Shown here piece after piece: positions 25,866 through 36,007 of a stretch of 64,000 bases of DNA. Positions within the stretch are counted from its first letter, which is position 1; each line of letters starts with the position of its first letter. The position numbers and the translations under genes were made by a program. The notes under the pieces are model-generated. The model saw nothing but the letters and a program-made list of their open reading frames with translations, did no database searches and had not been told where the DNA came from. Location of the stretch: assembly GCF_021271205.1 (NCBI RefSeq), contig NZ_JAIWKS010000016.1, positions 1 through 64,000 of the forward strand, read 5' to 3'. Source of the stretch: Pseudomonas uvaldensis. Its GTDB lineage: Bacteria; Pseudomonadota; Gammaproteobacteria; Pseudomonadales; Pseudomonadaceae.

Positions 25866-26232
25866 TACAAGAACAATAACAAGCAATGCACAAGACAATA
25901 AAAATAAGACGAATCGACTCACGCACAATAAAAACAAGACGGCGAGAGGCGCAGCTAACTGATTCTTTTGGAGAGGCGTTGTATTTGGGGCTTGCCCCAC
26001 GACCAGGCCGAGAACAATAAAAACTGTCTCAAGACAGGCGCCTGAACTGGTTGGATCGACTGATCACTGCAACACAGCGACCAAAGCAATCCGTTTGCTC
26101 TTGGCTCCCGATTGGGAGGGTCACGACGGGAAACCTCGTGGCGCGGGCACTCACAAAAACAAGAAGCCCAAAACCATAATAAAAACAGAGCACGCAACTA
26201 ATTCTGGGGGAGCTTCGGCTCCCCTTGTGGTT
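25866..26232 (+). ncRNA. crcZ: CrcZ, Hfq/Crc-sequestering RNA
   Basis: About 365 nucleotides between cbrB and pcnB, the conserved crcZ position. It contains six A-rich CA motifs of the AANAANAA type, at about 25867-25886, 25894-25909, 25925-25939, 26011-26025, 26153-26165 and 26175-26189, which titrate the Hfq-Crc complex and so relieve catabolite repression. No credible ORF lies inside. The 5' end is inferred from the sigma54 promoter and the 3' end from the terminator hairpin at 26207-26224. P. aeruginosa CrcZ is about 400 nt. Confidence 0.93.
26207..26229 (+). terminator. crcZ terminator
   Basis: GGGGAGC-TTCG-GCTCCCC, a seven-bp stem closed by a stable tetraloop, followed by TTGTGGTTT. 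The T run is imperfect but the hairpin is strong, and it is the only candidate 3' end before pcnB. Confidence 0.8.
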
Positions 26233-26393
26233 TCTGACATTCCCCTTCCCTCCAGCCTACAAGCCTTGTCGCTTGAAGCTTGCAGCTCAAAACTGCGGTG
26301 TCCTACACCATCCCCTGACTAAATGCTAGAATCCCCGCCCATCATGCGGCCATTCTCCGTTTTGGCCGAACATTCCTTCAAACAGTGCATCCC

Positions 26394-27782
26394 ATGCTGA
26401 AGAAGCTGTTCCAGTCATTTCGTTCTCCCTTGCGTCGTACGCAACACATTCGCAGCACGCCTGAAGTGCTCAACAGCGGCCAGCACTCATTGCAAAAGGC
26501 CCAGTTCAGCCGTTATGCGGTGAACATCGTCGAACGCCTGCAGAACGCCGGCTACCAGGCTTACCTGGTGGGCGGATGCGTGCGCGACATGCTACTCAAC
26601 ATCACCCCCAAGGATTTCGACGTCGCCACCAGCGCCACGCCGGAACAGGTTCGAGCCGAATTCCGGAACGCACGGATCATTGGTCGACGCTTCAAACTGG
26701 TTCATATCCATTTCGGTCGTGAAATCATCGAGGTGGCGACTTTTCGCGCCAACCACCCGCAAAACGAGGATGAAGAAGACAGCAACCAGTCTTCTCGCAA
26801 CGAGAGCGGGCGCATCCTGCGGGATAACGTCTATGGCACCCTGGAAGAAGACGCGCAACGCCGCGATTTCACCATTAACGCCCTGTATTACGATCCGGTC
26901 AGCGAGCGCATCCTCGACTACGCCAACGGCGTGCACGATATCCGCAATCGTCTGATCCGCCTGATTGGCGATCCCAAGCAGCGCTACCAGGAAGACCCGG
27001 TACGCATGCTGCGGGCCGTGCGTTTCGCCGCCAAGCTGGATTTCGGCATCGAAAAACACAGCGCCACGCCAATTCGCGACCTGGCGCCGACGCTGCGGGA
27101 CATTCCCTCGGCGCGCCTGTTCGAGGAAGTGCTCAAGCTGTTCCTGTCGGGCAATGCGGCGGACACCTTCGAAATGCTGGTGGACCTGCAACTGTTCGAC
27201 CCGCTGTTCCCGGCCAGCGCCGAGGCGCTGGAGCACAACCCGACCTACACCCATACCCTCATCAGTGAAGCGCTGATCAATACTGATTTGCGTATCAAGC
27301 AGAATAAACCGGTGACCCCGGCCTTCCTGTTCGCCGCGCTGCTCTGGCCCGCGCTGCCGACTCGGGTGTTGCGCCTTCAGGAGCGCGGCATGCCGCCGAT
27401 CCCGGCCATGCAGGAAGCTGCACACGAACTGATCAGCGAACAATGCCAGCGCATCGCGATCCCAAAGCGTTTCACGATGCCGATCCGAGAAATCTGGGAC
27501 ATGCAGGAACGCCTGCCACGGCGTAGCGGCAAGCGGGCCGACCTGCTGCTGGACAACCCGCGTTTCCGCGCCGGCTACGACTTCCTGTTGCTGCGCGAAA
27601 GTGCCGGTGAACAGACCGATGGCCTGGGCGAATGGTGGACGGATTACCAGGACGCCAATGACAGCGAGCGTCGGGAGATGATCCGCCAACTCAGCGGCAA
27701 GGACGACGGTGCCAGCGGTCCGCGCAAACGCCGGCGTAGTAGCGGTGCCAAGCGTAAACAGGTCGGCGCGTCGGGCGAATAA
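26394..27782 (+). CDS. pcnB: Poly(A) polymerase I
   Basis: 462-residue class II nucleotidyltransferase that adds 3' A tails and so marks RNAs for decay. The catalytic head shows VGGCVRDMLL and KDFDVATSA, with the two metal-binding Asp residues; the RNA-binding neck motif RFAAKLDF follows. The C-terminus is a basic tail (RKRRRSSGAKRK). The ATG at 26394 (MLKKLFQS) fits the family; an in-frame GTG at 26385 is the alternative. An extended -10 (TGCTAGAAT, 26324-26332) may be its own promoter, independent of crcZ. Confidence 0.95.
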   Translation: MLKKLFQSFRSPLRRTQHIRSTPEVLNSGQHSLQKAQFSRYAVNIVERLQNAGYQAYLVGGCVRDMLLNITPKDFDVATSATPEQVRAEFRNARIIGRRFKLVHIHFGREIIEVATFRANHPQNEDEEDSNQSSRNESGRILRDNVYGTLEEDAQRRDFTINALYYDPVSERILDYANGVHDIRNRLIRLIGDPKQRYQEDPVRMLRAVRFAAKLDFGIEKHSATPIRDLAPTLRDIPSARLFEEVLKLFLSGNAADTFEMLVDLQLFDPLFPASAEALEHNPTYTHTLISEALINTDLRIKQNKPVTPAFLFAALLWPALPTRVLRLQERGMPPIPAMQEAAHELISEQCQRIAIPKRFTMPIREIWDMQERLPRRSGKRADLLLDNPRFRAGYDFLLLRESAGEQTDGLGEWWTDYQDANDSERREMIRQLSGKDDGASGPRKRRRSSGAKRKQVGASGE

Positions 27783-27785
27783 TCC

Positions 27786-28268
27786 ATGGAACGCGTCTAC
27801 ATCGGCATGGGCAGCAACCTGGCCGAACCCGCCGAACAACTGCGCAGTGCCCTCCAGGCGCTGGCGCAATTGCCCGACACCCAGCTGGCTGGCGTTTCGG
27901 CGTTCTATCAAAGCGACTCGCTGCTGCCCGGCCAACCGCGCTACACCAACGCGGTGGCCGCGCTGGACAGTCGTCTGGCGCCGCTGGCGCTGCTCGATGC
28001 GCTGCAAGCCATCGAAACCGGCCAGGGACGCGAACGCCTGGAACGCTGGGGCCCGCGCACCCTGGACCTGGACATTCTGCTGTTTGGCGATCGGCTGATC
28101 GACGAGCCTCGCCTGAAAGTCCCCCACTACCACATGCAGGCCCGGGCCTTCGTGCTGTACCCTCTGGCCGAGCTGGCCCCCGTCGACCTGCGCCTGGCCG
28201 ATGGGCGCCTGCTCGAAGACCTGCTCGCAGCTTGCCCATTCGTCGGCCTGGAACGCTTGCCTGGCTGA
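27786..28268 (+). CDS. folK: HPPK, 6-hydroxymethyl-7,8-dihydropterin pyrophosphokinase
   Basis: 160-residue folate-pathway enzyme that transfers pyrophosphate from ATP to hydroxymethyl-dihydropterin. The signature WGPRTLDLDILLFG contains the two magnesium-binding Asp residues. It starts three bases after the pcnB stop and is presumably cotranscribed with it. It is followed by panB across a 239-base gap with no gene. Confidence 0.95.
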   Translation: MERVYIGMGSNLAEPAEQLRSALQALAQLPDTQLAGVSAFYQSDSLLPGQPRYTNAVAALDSRLAPLALLDALQAIETGQGRERLERWGPRTLDLDILLFGDRLIDEPRLKVPHYHMQARAFVLYPLAELAPVDLRLADGRLLEDLLAACPFVGLERLPG

Positions 28269-28371
28269 CAATACCCTCCCAAGGATCGGTACCCAACGGT
28301 CAGATTCGATACGTTCCCCCACGCTGAAACGCATCAGTAACCCCGGTAACACCCGCCGGTAACACATCCAA

Positions 28372-28400
28372 TTGACTTCCCCGGTGCTCCTCACGACTAT
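28372..28400 (+). promoter_or_regulatory. Possible promoter of panBC
   Basis: TTGACT (28372-28377) and GACTAT (28395-28400) are spaced by 17 bases, about 105 bases upstream of panB. The -35 is good and the -10 moderate. Nothing else recognisable lies in 28269-28507. Confidence 0.35.
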
Positions 28401-28507
28401 AGGCGTCCCGTTGCCGCCAACGCGGCATTCAAGGGCGCAATCCAGGCCTTACAAGCACCACGCATAGAGGGTGCGCCTGAATACGAGCGTCCAATGAGGA
28501 CTTTTTC

Positions 28508-29308
28508 ATGCCAGCTATTACCCTGACCACGCTGCAAGGTCTCAAGCAAAAAGGTGAAAAAATCACCATGCTGACCTGTTATGACGCAACCTTCGCCCAC
28601 GCCTGCAACGAGGCCGGCGTCGAAGTGCTACTGGTGGGCGATTCCCTCGGCATGGTGCTGCAAGGCCATGACAGCACGCTGCCGGCAACCACCGCCGACA
28701 TGGCCTATCACGTGGCCTGCGTCAAACGCGGTAACACCGATGCGCTGATCCTCGCCGATCTTCCGTTCATGGCCTACGCCACCCTCGAACAGACCATGAC
28801 CAACAGCGCCCTGCTGATGCAGGCTGGCGCCCATATGGTGAAAATCGAAGGCGCGCTGTGGCTGGCCGAGTCGATCCGGCTGCTGGCCGAACGAGGCATT
28901 CCGGTGTGCGCACACCTGGGCCTGACGCCGCAGTCGGTGAACGTTCTCGGTGGCTACAAGGTCCAGGGGCGCAACGAAAACCAGGCGCGGCAGATGCGCG
29001 CCGATGCGATCGCGCTGGAACAGGCCGGCGCGGCGATGTTGTTGCTCGAATGCGTACCCAGCGAGCTGGCTGAAGAAATCACCCAGGCGGTCAAGATACC
29101 GGTCATCGGGATCGGAGCCGGCAGTGCCACCGACGGCCAGGTGTTGGTGCTGCACGACATGCTCGGGCTGTCGATCACCGGCCGCGTCCCCAAGTTCGTG
29201 AAAAACTTCATGGCCGGACAAACCAGCATCCAGGCAGCCTTGAGCGCCTACGTGGCAGAAGTCAAAGCCGCGACCTTCCCAGGCGCCGAACACGGATTCT
29301 CTGCATGA
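28508..29308 (+). CDS. panB: Ketopantoate hydroxymethyltransferase
   Basis: 266-residue TIM-barrel enzyme that makes ketopantoate from 2-oxoisovalerate and methylene-tetrahydrofolate, the first step of pantothenate synthesis. Metal-binding Asp is in LLVGDSLGMV, and the family segment HLGLTPQSVN is present. Its substrate is the valine precursor made by the ilv genes in this window. The 3' end overlaps panC by four bases. Confidence 0.97.
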   Translation: MPAITLTTLQGLKQKGEKITMLTCYDATFAHACNEAGVEVLLVGDSLGMVLQGHDSTLPATTADMAYHVACVKRGNTDALILADLPFMAYATLEQTMTNSALLMQAGAHMVKIEGALWLAESIRLLAERGIPVCAHLGLTPQSVNVLGGYKVQGRNENQARQMRADAIALEQAGAAMLLLECVPSELAEEITQAVKIPVIGIGAGSATDGQVLVLHDMLGLSITGRVPKFVKNFMAGQTSIQAALSAYVAEVKAATFPGAEHGFSA

Positions 29309-30165
29309 ACACCGTCAAGACCGTACGTGAACTGCGGGCCGCCGTGGCCCGTGCCCGCAACGAAGGCAAGCGCATCGCCTTCGTACCGACCATGGGTAAT
29401 CTGCACAGCGGCCACATGGCGTTGGTGACCAAAGCAGCGCAACGGGCCGATTTCGTGGTGACGAGCATTTTCGTTAACCCGCTGCAATTCGGAGCGGGCG
29501 AAGATCTGGACAAATACCCCCGCACCTTGGCGGCGGACCAGGAAAAGCTACTGCAGGCTGGCTGCCACTTGCTGTTTGCCCCCAGCGTTGAAGAGATGTA
29601 TCCCGACGGCATGGCCGGACAGACCCGGGTCAGCGTTCCGCAATTGTCCGAAGGCCTGTGCGGTGCCAGCCGTCCGGGCCATTTCGAAGGCGTGGCGACC
29701 GTGGTCAGCAAGCTGTTCAACATGGTCCAGCCTGACCTGGCGGTATTCGGCCAGAAGGACTTCCAGCAACTGGCGGTGATCCGGGCGCTGGTCCACGACC
29801 TGAACATGCCGATCCAGATCATCGGCGAGCCGACCGTCCGGGCCGAAGACGGCCTGGCGCTTTCATCGCGCAACGGTTTCCTCAGCCCCGAACAACGCGC
29901 CGTGGCCCCAGCGGTCTACCGCAGCCTGAGCCACATCGCCGAGGCGATCCGCCAGGGGCAGCGGGATTTCCCGGCGTTGATCGCCGAGCAGCTCAAGCAA
30001 CTCGAAGCCGCCGGCCTGCGCCCCGACTACCTGGAAGTGCGCCATGCCCGGACCTTGCGCCCGGCCACGGTCGAAGACCGCGACCTGGTGATCCTGGTCG
30101 CTGCCTTCCTGGGCACGACTCGGCTGATCGACAACCTGCATCTGGATCTCGACGCGCACGCCTGA
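29305..30165 (+). CDS. panC: Pantothenate synthetase
   Basis: 286-residue enzyme that joins pantoate and beta-alanine with ATP. The HxGH-type nucleotide motif is His34-Ser-Gly-His37 in MGNLHSGHM, and the KMSKS-like motif is LALSSRNGFL. The ATG overlaps the panB stop (ATGA). Normal length. panD follows 137 bases later, separated by a REP-like hairpin. Confidence 0.97.
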   Translation: MNTVKTVRELRAAVARARNEGKRIAFVPTMGNLHSGHMALVTKAAQRADFVVTSIFVNPLQFGAGEDLDKYPRTLAADQEKLLQAGCHLLFAPSVEEMYPDGMAGQTRVSVPQLSEGLCGASRPGHFEGVATVVSKLFNMVQPDLAVFGQKDFQQLAVIRALVHDLNMPIQIIGEPTVRAEDGLALSSRNGFLSPEQRAVAPAVYRSLSHIAEAIRQGQRDFPALIAEQLKQLEAAGLRPDYLEVRHARTLRPATVEDRDLVILVAAFLGTTRLIDNLHLDLDAHA

Positions 30166-30187
30166 ACATCCTCCTGTGGAAACAAAC

Positions 30188-30214
30188 TGTGGGAGGAAGC
30201 TGTGCTCCCACAGG
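30188..30214. repeat. REP-like palindrome between panC and panD
   Basis: CTGTGGGAG and CTCCCACAG form a nine-bp stem with a nine-base loop. The arms match the outer part of the REP family found elsewhere in the window. As RNA it could slow 3' decay or reduce read-through from panBC into panD. Confidence 0.7.
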
Positions 30215-30302
30215 TTCGCCCATAGGGCGCTGCGGTGTTATTGCCGCTCCTGCAGCCTTCGGGCACACTGCCCGCCGTTTGGACCCGACCAGAGGAAAAC
30301 CC

Positions 30303-30683
30303 ATGCACGCCATCATGCTCAAGGCCAAGCTGCACCGCGCCGAAGTCACTCACGCCGTGCTCGATTACGAGGGCTCCTGTGCCATCGATGGTGAATGGCT
30401 GGACCTGTCCGGCATCCGCGAATACGAGCAGATCCAGATCTACAACGTGGACAACGGCGAGCGCTTCACTACCTATGCCATTCGTGGCGAAGATGGCTCG
30501 CGGATGATTTCGGTCAACGGCGCCGCGGCGCACAAGGCCAAGGTGGGCGACCGTGTCATCATTTGCGCCTACGCCCATTACAGCGAAGCCGAACTGGTGA
30601 ATTTCAAACCCCGCATGCTGTACATGGCGCCAGGCAATGAACTGAGCCACACCAGCAATGCCATCCCGGTCCAGGTTGCTTGA
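30303..30683 (+). CDS. panD: Aspartate 1-decarboxylase (pyruvoyl proenzyme)
   Basis: 126 residues; makes beta-alanine for pantothenate. The self-cleavage site Gly24-Ser25 in YEGSC is intact and at the same number as in E. coli; Ser25 becomes the pyruvoyl group. The start MHAIMLKAKLHRA at 30303 has AGAGGAAA upstream. It completes the panBCD set. Confidence 0.96.
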   Translation: MHAIMLKAKLHRAEVTHAVLDYEGSCAIDGEWLDLSGIREYEQIQIYNVDNGERFTTYAIRGEDGSRMISVNGAAAHKAKVGDRVIICAYAHYSEAELVNFKPRMLYMAPGNELSHTSNAIPVQVA

Positions 30684-30938
30684 TTTCCCTAATGCTCCCA
30701 CATGAAGTGTCCAGTGATAGGATTCTGAGCCCCGTCTGTCGGACCTGTCCCGAGCCCGTTGTATAAAAAAGTACCGGGAAACGGTCAGACAAAGTCAAGA
30801 CAGATCGCAACGCGAGGTTTACTGTAGTCGCCCTGCGCCCAGTGATCGTGTCGACGCAGTCGTCCGGACGCCCGCCTCGGGCCATGCCGGAGTTTTTAGT
30901 GTACAAAAGGTCGTTCAAGTAAAAGGAAACCCGCAGCG

Positions 30939-32603
30939 ATGGCGTATTACCGAAACCCTCATGACGTGACCGCTCTGCCCGCCTGGCAAGCGCTGAATGA
31001 CCACCGCAAAGCCATGCAGGATTTCAGCATGCGCGAAGCGTTCAACGTCGATCCGCAGCGTTTCAACCAATTCACCCTGTCGAGCTGTGGCCTGTTTCTC
31101 GACTATTCGAAAAACCTGATCAACGCCCAGACTCGCGACCTGCTGGTCAACCTGGCCAACGAAGTCGACCTCAAGGGAGCGATCAAGGCGCTATTCGAAG
31201 GCGAAATCGTCAACGCCTCGGAAAACCGCCCGGCCTTGCACACCGCCCTGCGGCGACCGGTAGGCGACAAATTGCTGGTAAACGGCGTCAACGTGATGCC
31301 GGACGTGCATAAGGTCTTGAACCAGATCACCGACCTGGTGGGCCGCATTCACGACGGGCTGTGGCGGGGCTACACCGAGAAGCCGATCACCGACGTAGTG
31401 AACATCGGCATCGGTGGCTCTTTCCTCGGCCCGGAACTGGTGTCCGAAGCACTGTTGTCCTACGCGCAAAAAGGCGTTCGCTGCCACTACCTGGCGAACA
31501 TCGACGGCAGCGAATTCCATGAGCTGACCATGAAGCTGCGCGCCGAGACCACGCTGTTCATCGTCTCGTCGAAATCCTTCAATACCCTCGAAACCCTGAA
31601 GAACGCCCAGGCCGCCCGTGCCTGGTACCTCGCCCAGGGCGGCTCCGAAGCCGAGCTGTATCGCCACTTCATTGCCGTATCGAGCAACAATGCGGCGGCC
31701 GTGGCGTTCGGCATCCGTGAAGAGAACATCTTCCCGATGTGGGACTGGGTCGGTGGTCGTTACTCGCTGTGGTCGGCCATCGGTTTGCCTATCGCCCTGG
31801 CCATCGGCATGTCGAACTTCAAGGAACTGCTGTCCGGCGCCTATTCCATGGACCAGCATTTCCAGAGTGCGCCGTTCGAGCAGAACATGCCGGTGCTGCT
31901 GGCGTTGCTCGGCGTTTGGTACGGCAATTTCTGGGGCGCGCAGAGCCACGCGATCCTGCCGTACGATCATTACCTGCGTAACATCACCAAGCACTTGCAG
32001 CAATTGGACATGGAATCCAATGGCAAGAGCGTGCGCCAGGACGGTACCCCGGCATCGACCGACACGGGCCCGGTCATCTGGGGCGGCGTCGGTTGCAACG
32101 GCCAGCACGCTTACCATCAGTTGCTGCACCAGGGCACCCAATTGATCCCGGCCGACTTCATCGTCCCCGTGGTCAGTTTCAACCCGGTGGCCGACCACCA
32201 TCAGTGGTTGTACGCCAACTGCCTGTCCCAGAGCCAGGCACTGATGCTCGGCAAGACCCGCGCCGAGGCCGAGGCCGAATTGCGCGACAAGGGCGCCAGC
32301 GAAGAAGACGTGCGCAAACTGGCCTCCCACAAGGTCATTCCGGGCAACCGGCCGAGCAACACCCTCGTGGTCGAACGCATCAGCCCTCGCCGTCTGGGCG
32401 CACTGGTGGCGCTGTATGAACACAAAGTGTTCGTGCAAAGCGTGGTCTGGGGCATCAATGCCTTCGACCAGTGGGGCGTGGAGCTGGGCAAGGAGCTGGG
32501 CAAAGGTGTCTATAACCGCCTGGTGGGCAGCGAAGAGAGCCCGGCCGAAGATGCCTCGACCCAGGGCCTGATCAACTACTTCCGCGGGCGTCATCGCGGC
32601 TGA
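30939..32603 (+). CDS. pgi: Glucose-6-phosphate isomerase
   Basis: 554-residue cytoplasmic enzyme interconverting glucose-6-phosphate and fructose-6-phosphate. The first signature is NIGIGGSFLGPELV and the second lies in the GAYSMDQHF/PFEQNMPV region, with the C-terminal NAFDQWGVELGK segment. AAAGGAAA precedes the ATG. In pseudomonads, which lack phosphofructokinase, it serves mainly gluconeogenesis and hexose cycling. The 255 bases upstream (30684-30938) show no gene and no clear promoter. Confidence 0.97.
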   Translation: MAYYRNPHDVTALPAWQALNDHRKAMQDFSMREAFNVDPQRFNQFTLSSCGLFLDYSKNLINAQTRDLLVNLANEVDLKGAIKALFEGEIVNASENRPALHTALRRPVGDKLLVNGVNVMPDVHKVLNQITDLVGRIHDGLWRGYTEKPITDVVNIGIGGSFLGPELVSEALLSYAQKGVRCHYLANIDGSEFHELTMKLRAETTLFIVSSKSFNTLETLKNAQAARAWYLAQGGSEAELYRHFIAVSSNNAAAVAFGIREENIFPMWDWVGGRYSLWSAIGLPIALAIGMSNFKELLSGAYSMDQHFQSAPFEQNMPVLLALLGVWYGNFWGAQSHAILPYDHYLRNITKHLQQLDMESNGKSVRQDGTPASTDTGPVIWGGVGCNGQHAYHQLLHQGTQLIPADFIVPVVSFNPVADHHQWLYANCLSQSQALMLGKTRAEAEAELRDKGASEEDVRKLASHKVIPGNRPSNTLVVERISPRRLGALVALYEHKVFVQSVVWGINAFDQWGVELGKELGKGVYNRLVGSEESPAEDASTQGLINYFRGRHRG

Positions 32604-32636
32604 TCCCAGGTTTGCATTACCCTTGTGGGAGAGGGT

Positions 32637-32723
32637 CTTGTGGGAGCAAAGCTTGCTCGCGATAGCCTTATCAACCTGCGTGTTGAATGTGACGGCGTCA
32701 TCGCGAGCAAGCTTCGCTCCCAC
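32637..32723. repeat. Inverted REP pair between pgi and acsA
   Basis: TGGGAGCAAAGCTTGCTCGCGAT at 32641-32663 faces its near-complement ATCGCGAGCAAGCTTCGCTCCCA at 32700-32722. A further single arm (GGGCTCGCTCCCACAG, 32725-32740) follows, which looks like the remnant of a third copy. Confidence 0.85.
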
Positions 32724-32799
32724 CGGGCTCGCTCCCACAGTCATTTGTGCATGGCTTGAACCCTCCGGCGAGTGGGCGCATCTTTATGACTTGTCGCAA

Positions 32800-32807
32800 A
32801 ACAAGAA
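32800..32807 (+). promoter_or_regulatory. Hfq/Crc CA motif at the acsA translation start
   Basis: AACAAGAA fits the AANAANAA catabolite-activity motif exactly and lies 12 bases before the acsA ATG, overlapping the ribosome-binding region (AAGGAA, 32808-32813). Hfq-Crc bound here would block acsA translation when a preferred carbon source is present, and CrcZ would release it. Confidence 0.6.
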
Positions 32808-32819
32808 TAAGGAACCGCC

Positions 32820-34757
<1,938 letters not shown>

Positions 34758-34780
34758 ACGCTCAACGGCGACTCTCCTCA

Positions 34781-34814
34781 CCTTGTGGGAGCGAGCCTGC
34801 TCGCTCCCACAAGG
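34781..34814. repeat. Perfect 34-bp REP palindrome after acsA
   Basis: Two 16-base arms (CCTTGTGGGAGCGAGC and its exact complement) around a two-base centre. It lies 23 bases past acsA and 59 before the next gene. It is built from the REP consensus joined head to head and could form a hairpin or cruciform; there is no T run for a standard terminator. Confidence 0.85.
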
Positions 34815-34872
34815 ACCATACCCGTCATTACTGCTAAACTCCCGCGCCTCATTTCTCTAAGGCGCGCTTGGC

Positions 34873-35889
34873 ATGTCTTCCTTGAATCAGGCGCTGCGCG
34901 CCGCCCTCGACCAGCGTCATGACCTGCTCGGCCAGTTGCAGCAGCAAGGCACCGATTGCTACCGGCTGTTCCATGGCAGCCAGGAAGGCGCACCGGGCCT
35001 GACCGTCGATCGCTACGGCCCGCAGCTGTTGGTGCAGAGTTTTCATGAGTCACTGGGACGCGATGCCTTGTTGCACATGCACGACATCGTCAACCAACAC
35101 CTGGGCCTGGACACGCTGCTGGTCTACAACGACCGCGCCCGGGGCAATTCACGGATAGACCGCCAGGACGCCGTCTACCAGGCTGACGAGGCCGCCCTGC
35201 AAGACCTCGTCGGCCACGAATGGGGTCTTAATTATCGCGTTCGCGGGCGCCATGCCGGACAAGACCCGTTGCTGTTCCTGGATCTGCGCAACGCCCGTGG
35301 CTGGGTCAAGGCACACAGCCGGAACAAAAGCGTGCTGAACCTGTTCGCCTACACCTGCGGGGTTGGCCTGAGCGCCGCGGCCGGTGGCGCGCGGGAGGTA
35401 TGCAATCTTGACTTCGCCGAAGGCAACCTCGCCGTGGGTCGGGAGAACGGCCTGCTCAATCCGGATTTACCGCCCATGGAGTTCGTGCAATCCGATTACT
35501 TCCCGGCGATCCGCCAGTTGGCCGGCCTGCCCATCAGCCAGCGACGCGGACAGAAATTACCGAGCTATGTGCGCCTGGAACCTCGCCAGTACGACCTGGT
35601 ACTGCTGGATCCACCGGCCTGGGCCAAGAGTGCTTTCGGTACCGTCGACCTGTTGCGTGACTACCAGAGCCTGCTCAAGCCGGCGCTGCTGACCACCGCT
35701 GACGATGGCGTGCTGATCTGTTGCAACAACCTGGCGAAAGTCTCCATGGATGACTGGCGCGAACAGGTGCTGCGCTGCGCGAGCAAAGCCGGCCGACCTG
35801 TGCGGGAATGGAGCGTGCTGACGCCCGGCGACGATTTTCCCTCCAGGGACGGGAATCCGCCGCTCAAGACACTGGTCCTTCAGTTCTAA
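34873..35889 (+). CDS. Class I SAM-dependent methyltransferase, RlmI/RlmK-like
   Basis: 338 residues. A PUA-like N-terminal part (PGLTVDRYGPQLLVQSF) is followed by a Rossmann methyltransferase: SAM motif NLFAYTCGVGLSAAA, acidic residue in CNLDFAEGN, and catalytic-type motif LDPPAWAKS near residue 254. These point to a 23S rRNA cytosine or guanine methyltransferase of the COG1092 type; the exact position modified cannot be told. It is shorter than RlmI (396). Confidence 0.8.
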   Translation: MSSLNQALRAALDQRHDLLGQLQQQGTDCYRLFHGSQEGAPGLTVDRYGPQLLVQSFHESLGRDALLHMHDIVNQHLGLDTLLVYNDRARGNSRIDRQDAVYQADEAALQDLVGHEWGLNYRVRGRHAGQDPLLFLDLRNARGWVKAHSRNKSVLNLFAYTCGVGLSAAAGGAREVCNLDFAEGNLAVGRENGLLNPDLPPMEFVQSDYFPAIRQLAGLPISQRRGQKLPSYVRLEPRQYDLVLLDPPAWAKSAFGTVDLLRDYQSLLKPALLTTADDGVLICCNNLAKVSMDDWREQVLRCASKAGRPVREWSVLTPGDDFPSRDGNPPLKTLVLQF

Positions 35890-36007
35890 GCCAACCTCCG
35901 CAGACCTACGGAAAAAACGGACAAATCCGATAAATCTCAGTGGTTTCGGAACCGTAAACGCATGCCATACTCCAAGGCACTCCGATTCACACCAGACGAA
36001 GCCACAC

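Noticed and set aside
34781..34814. The 34-bp palindrome as an acsA terminator
   Set aside because: It lacks a T run and is built from REP consensus arms, so I list it as a repeat; weak termination is not excluded.
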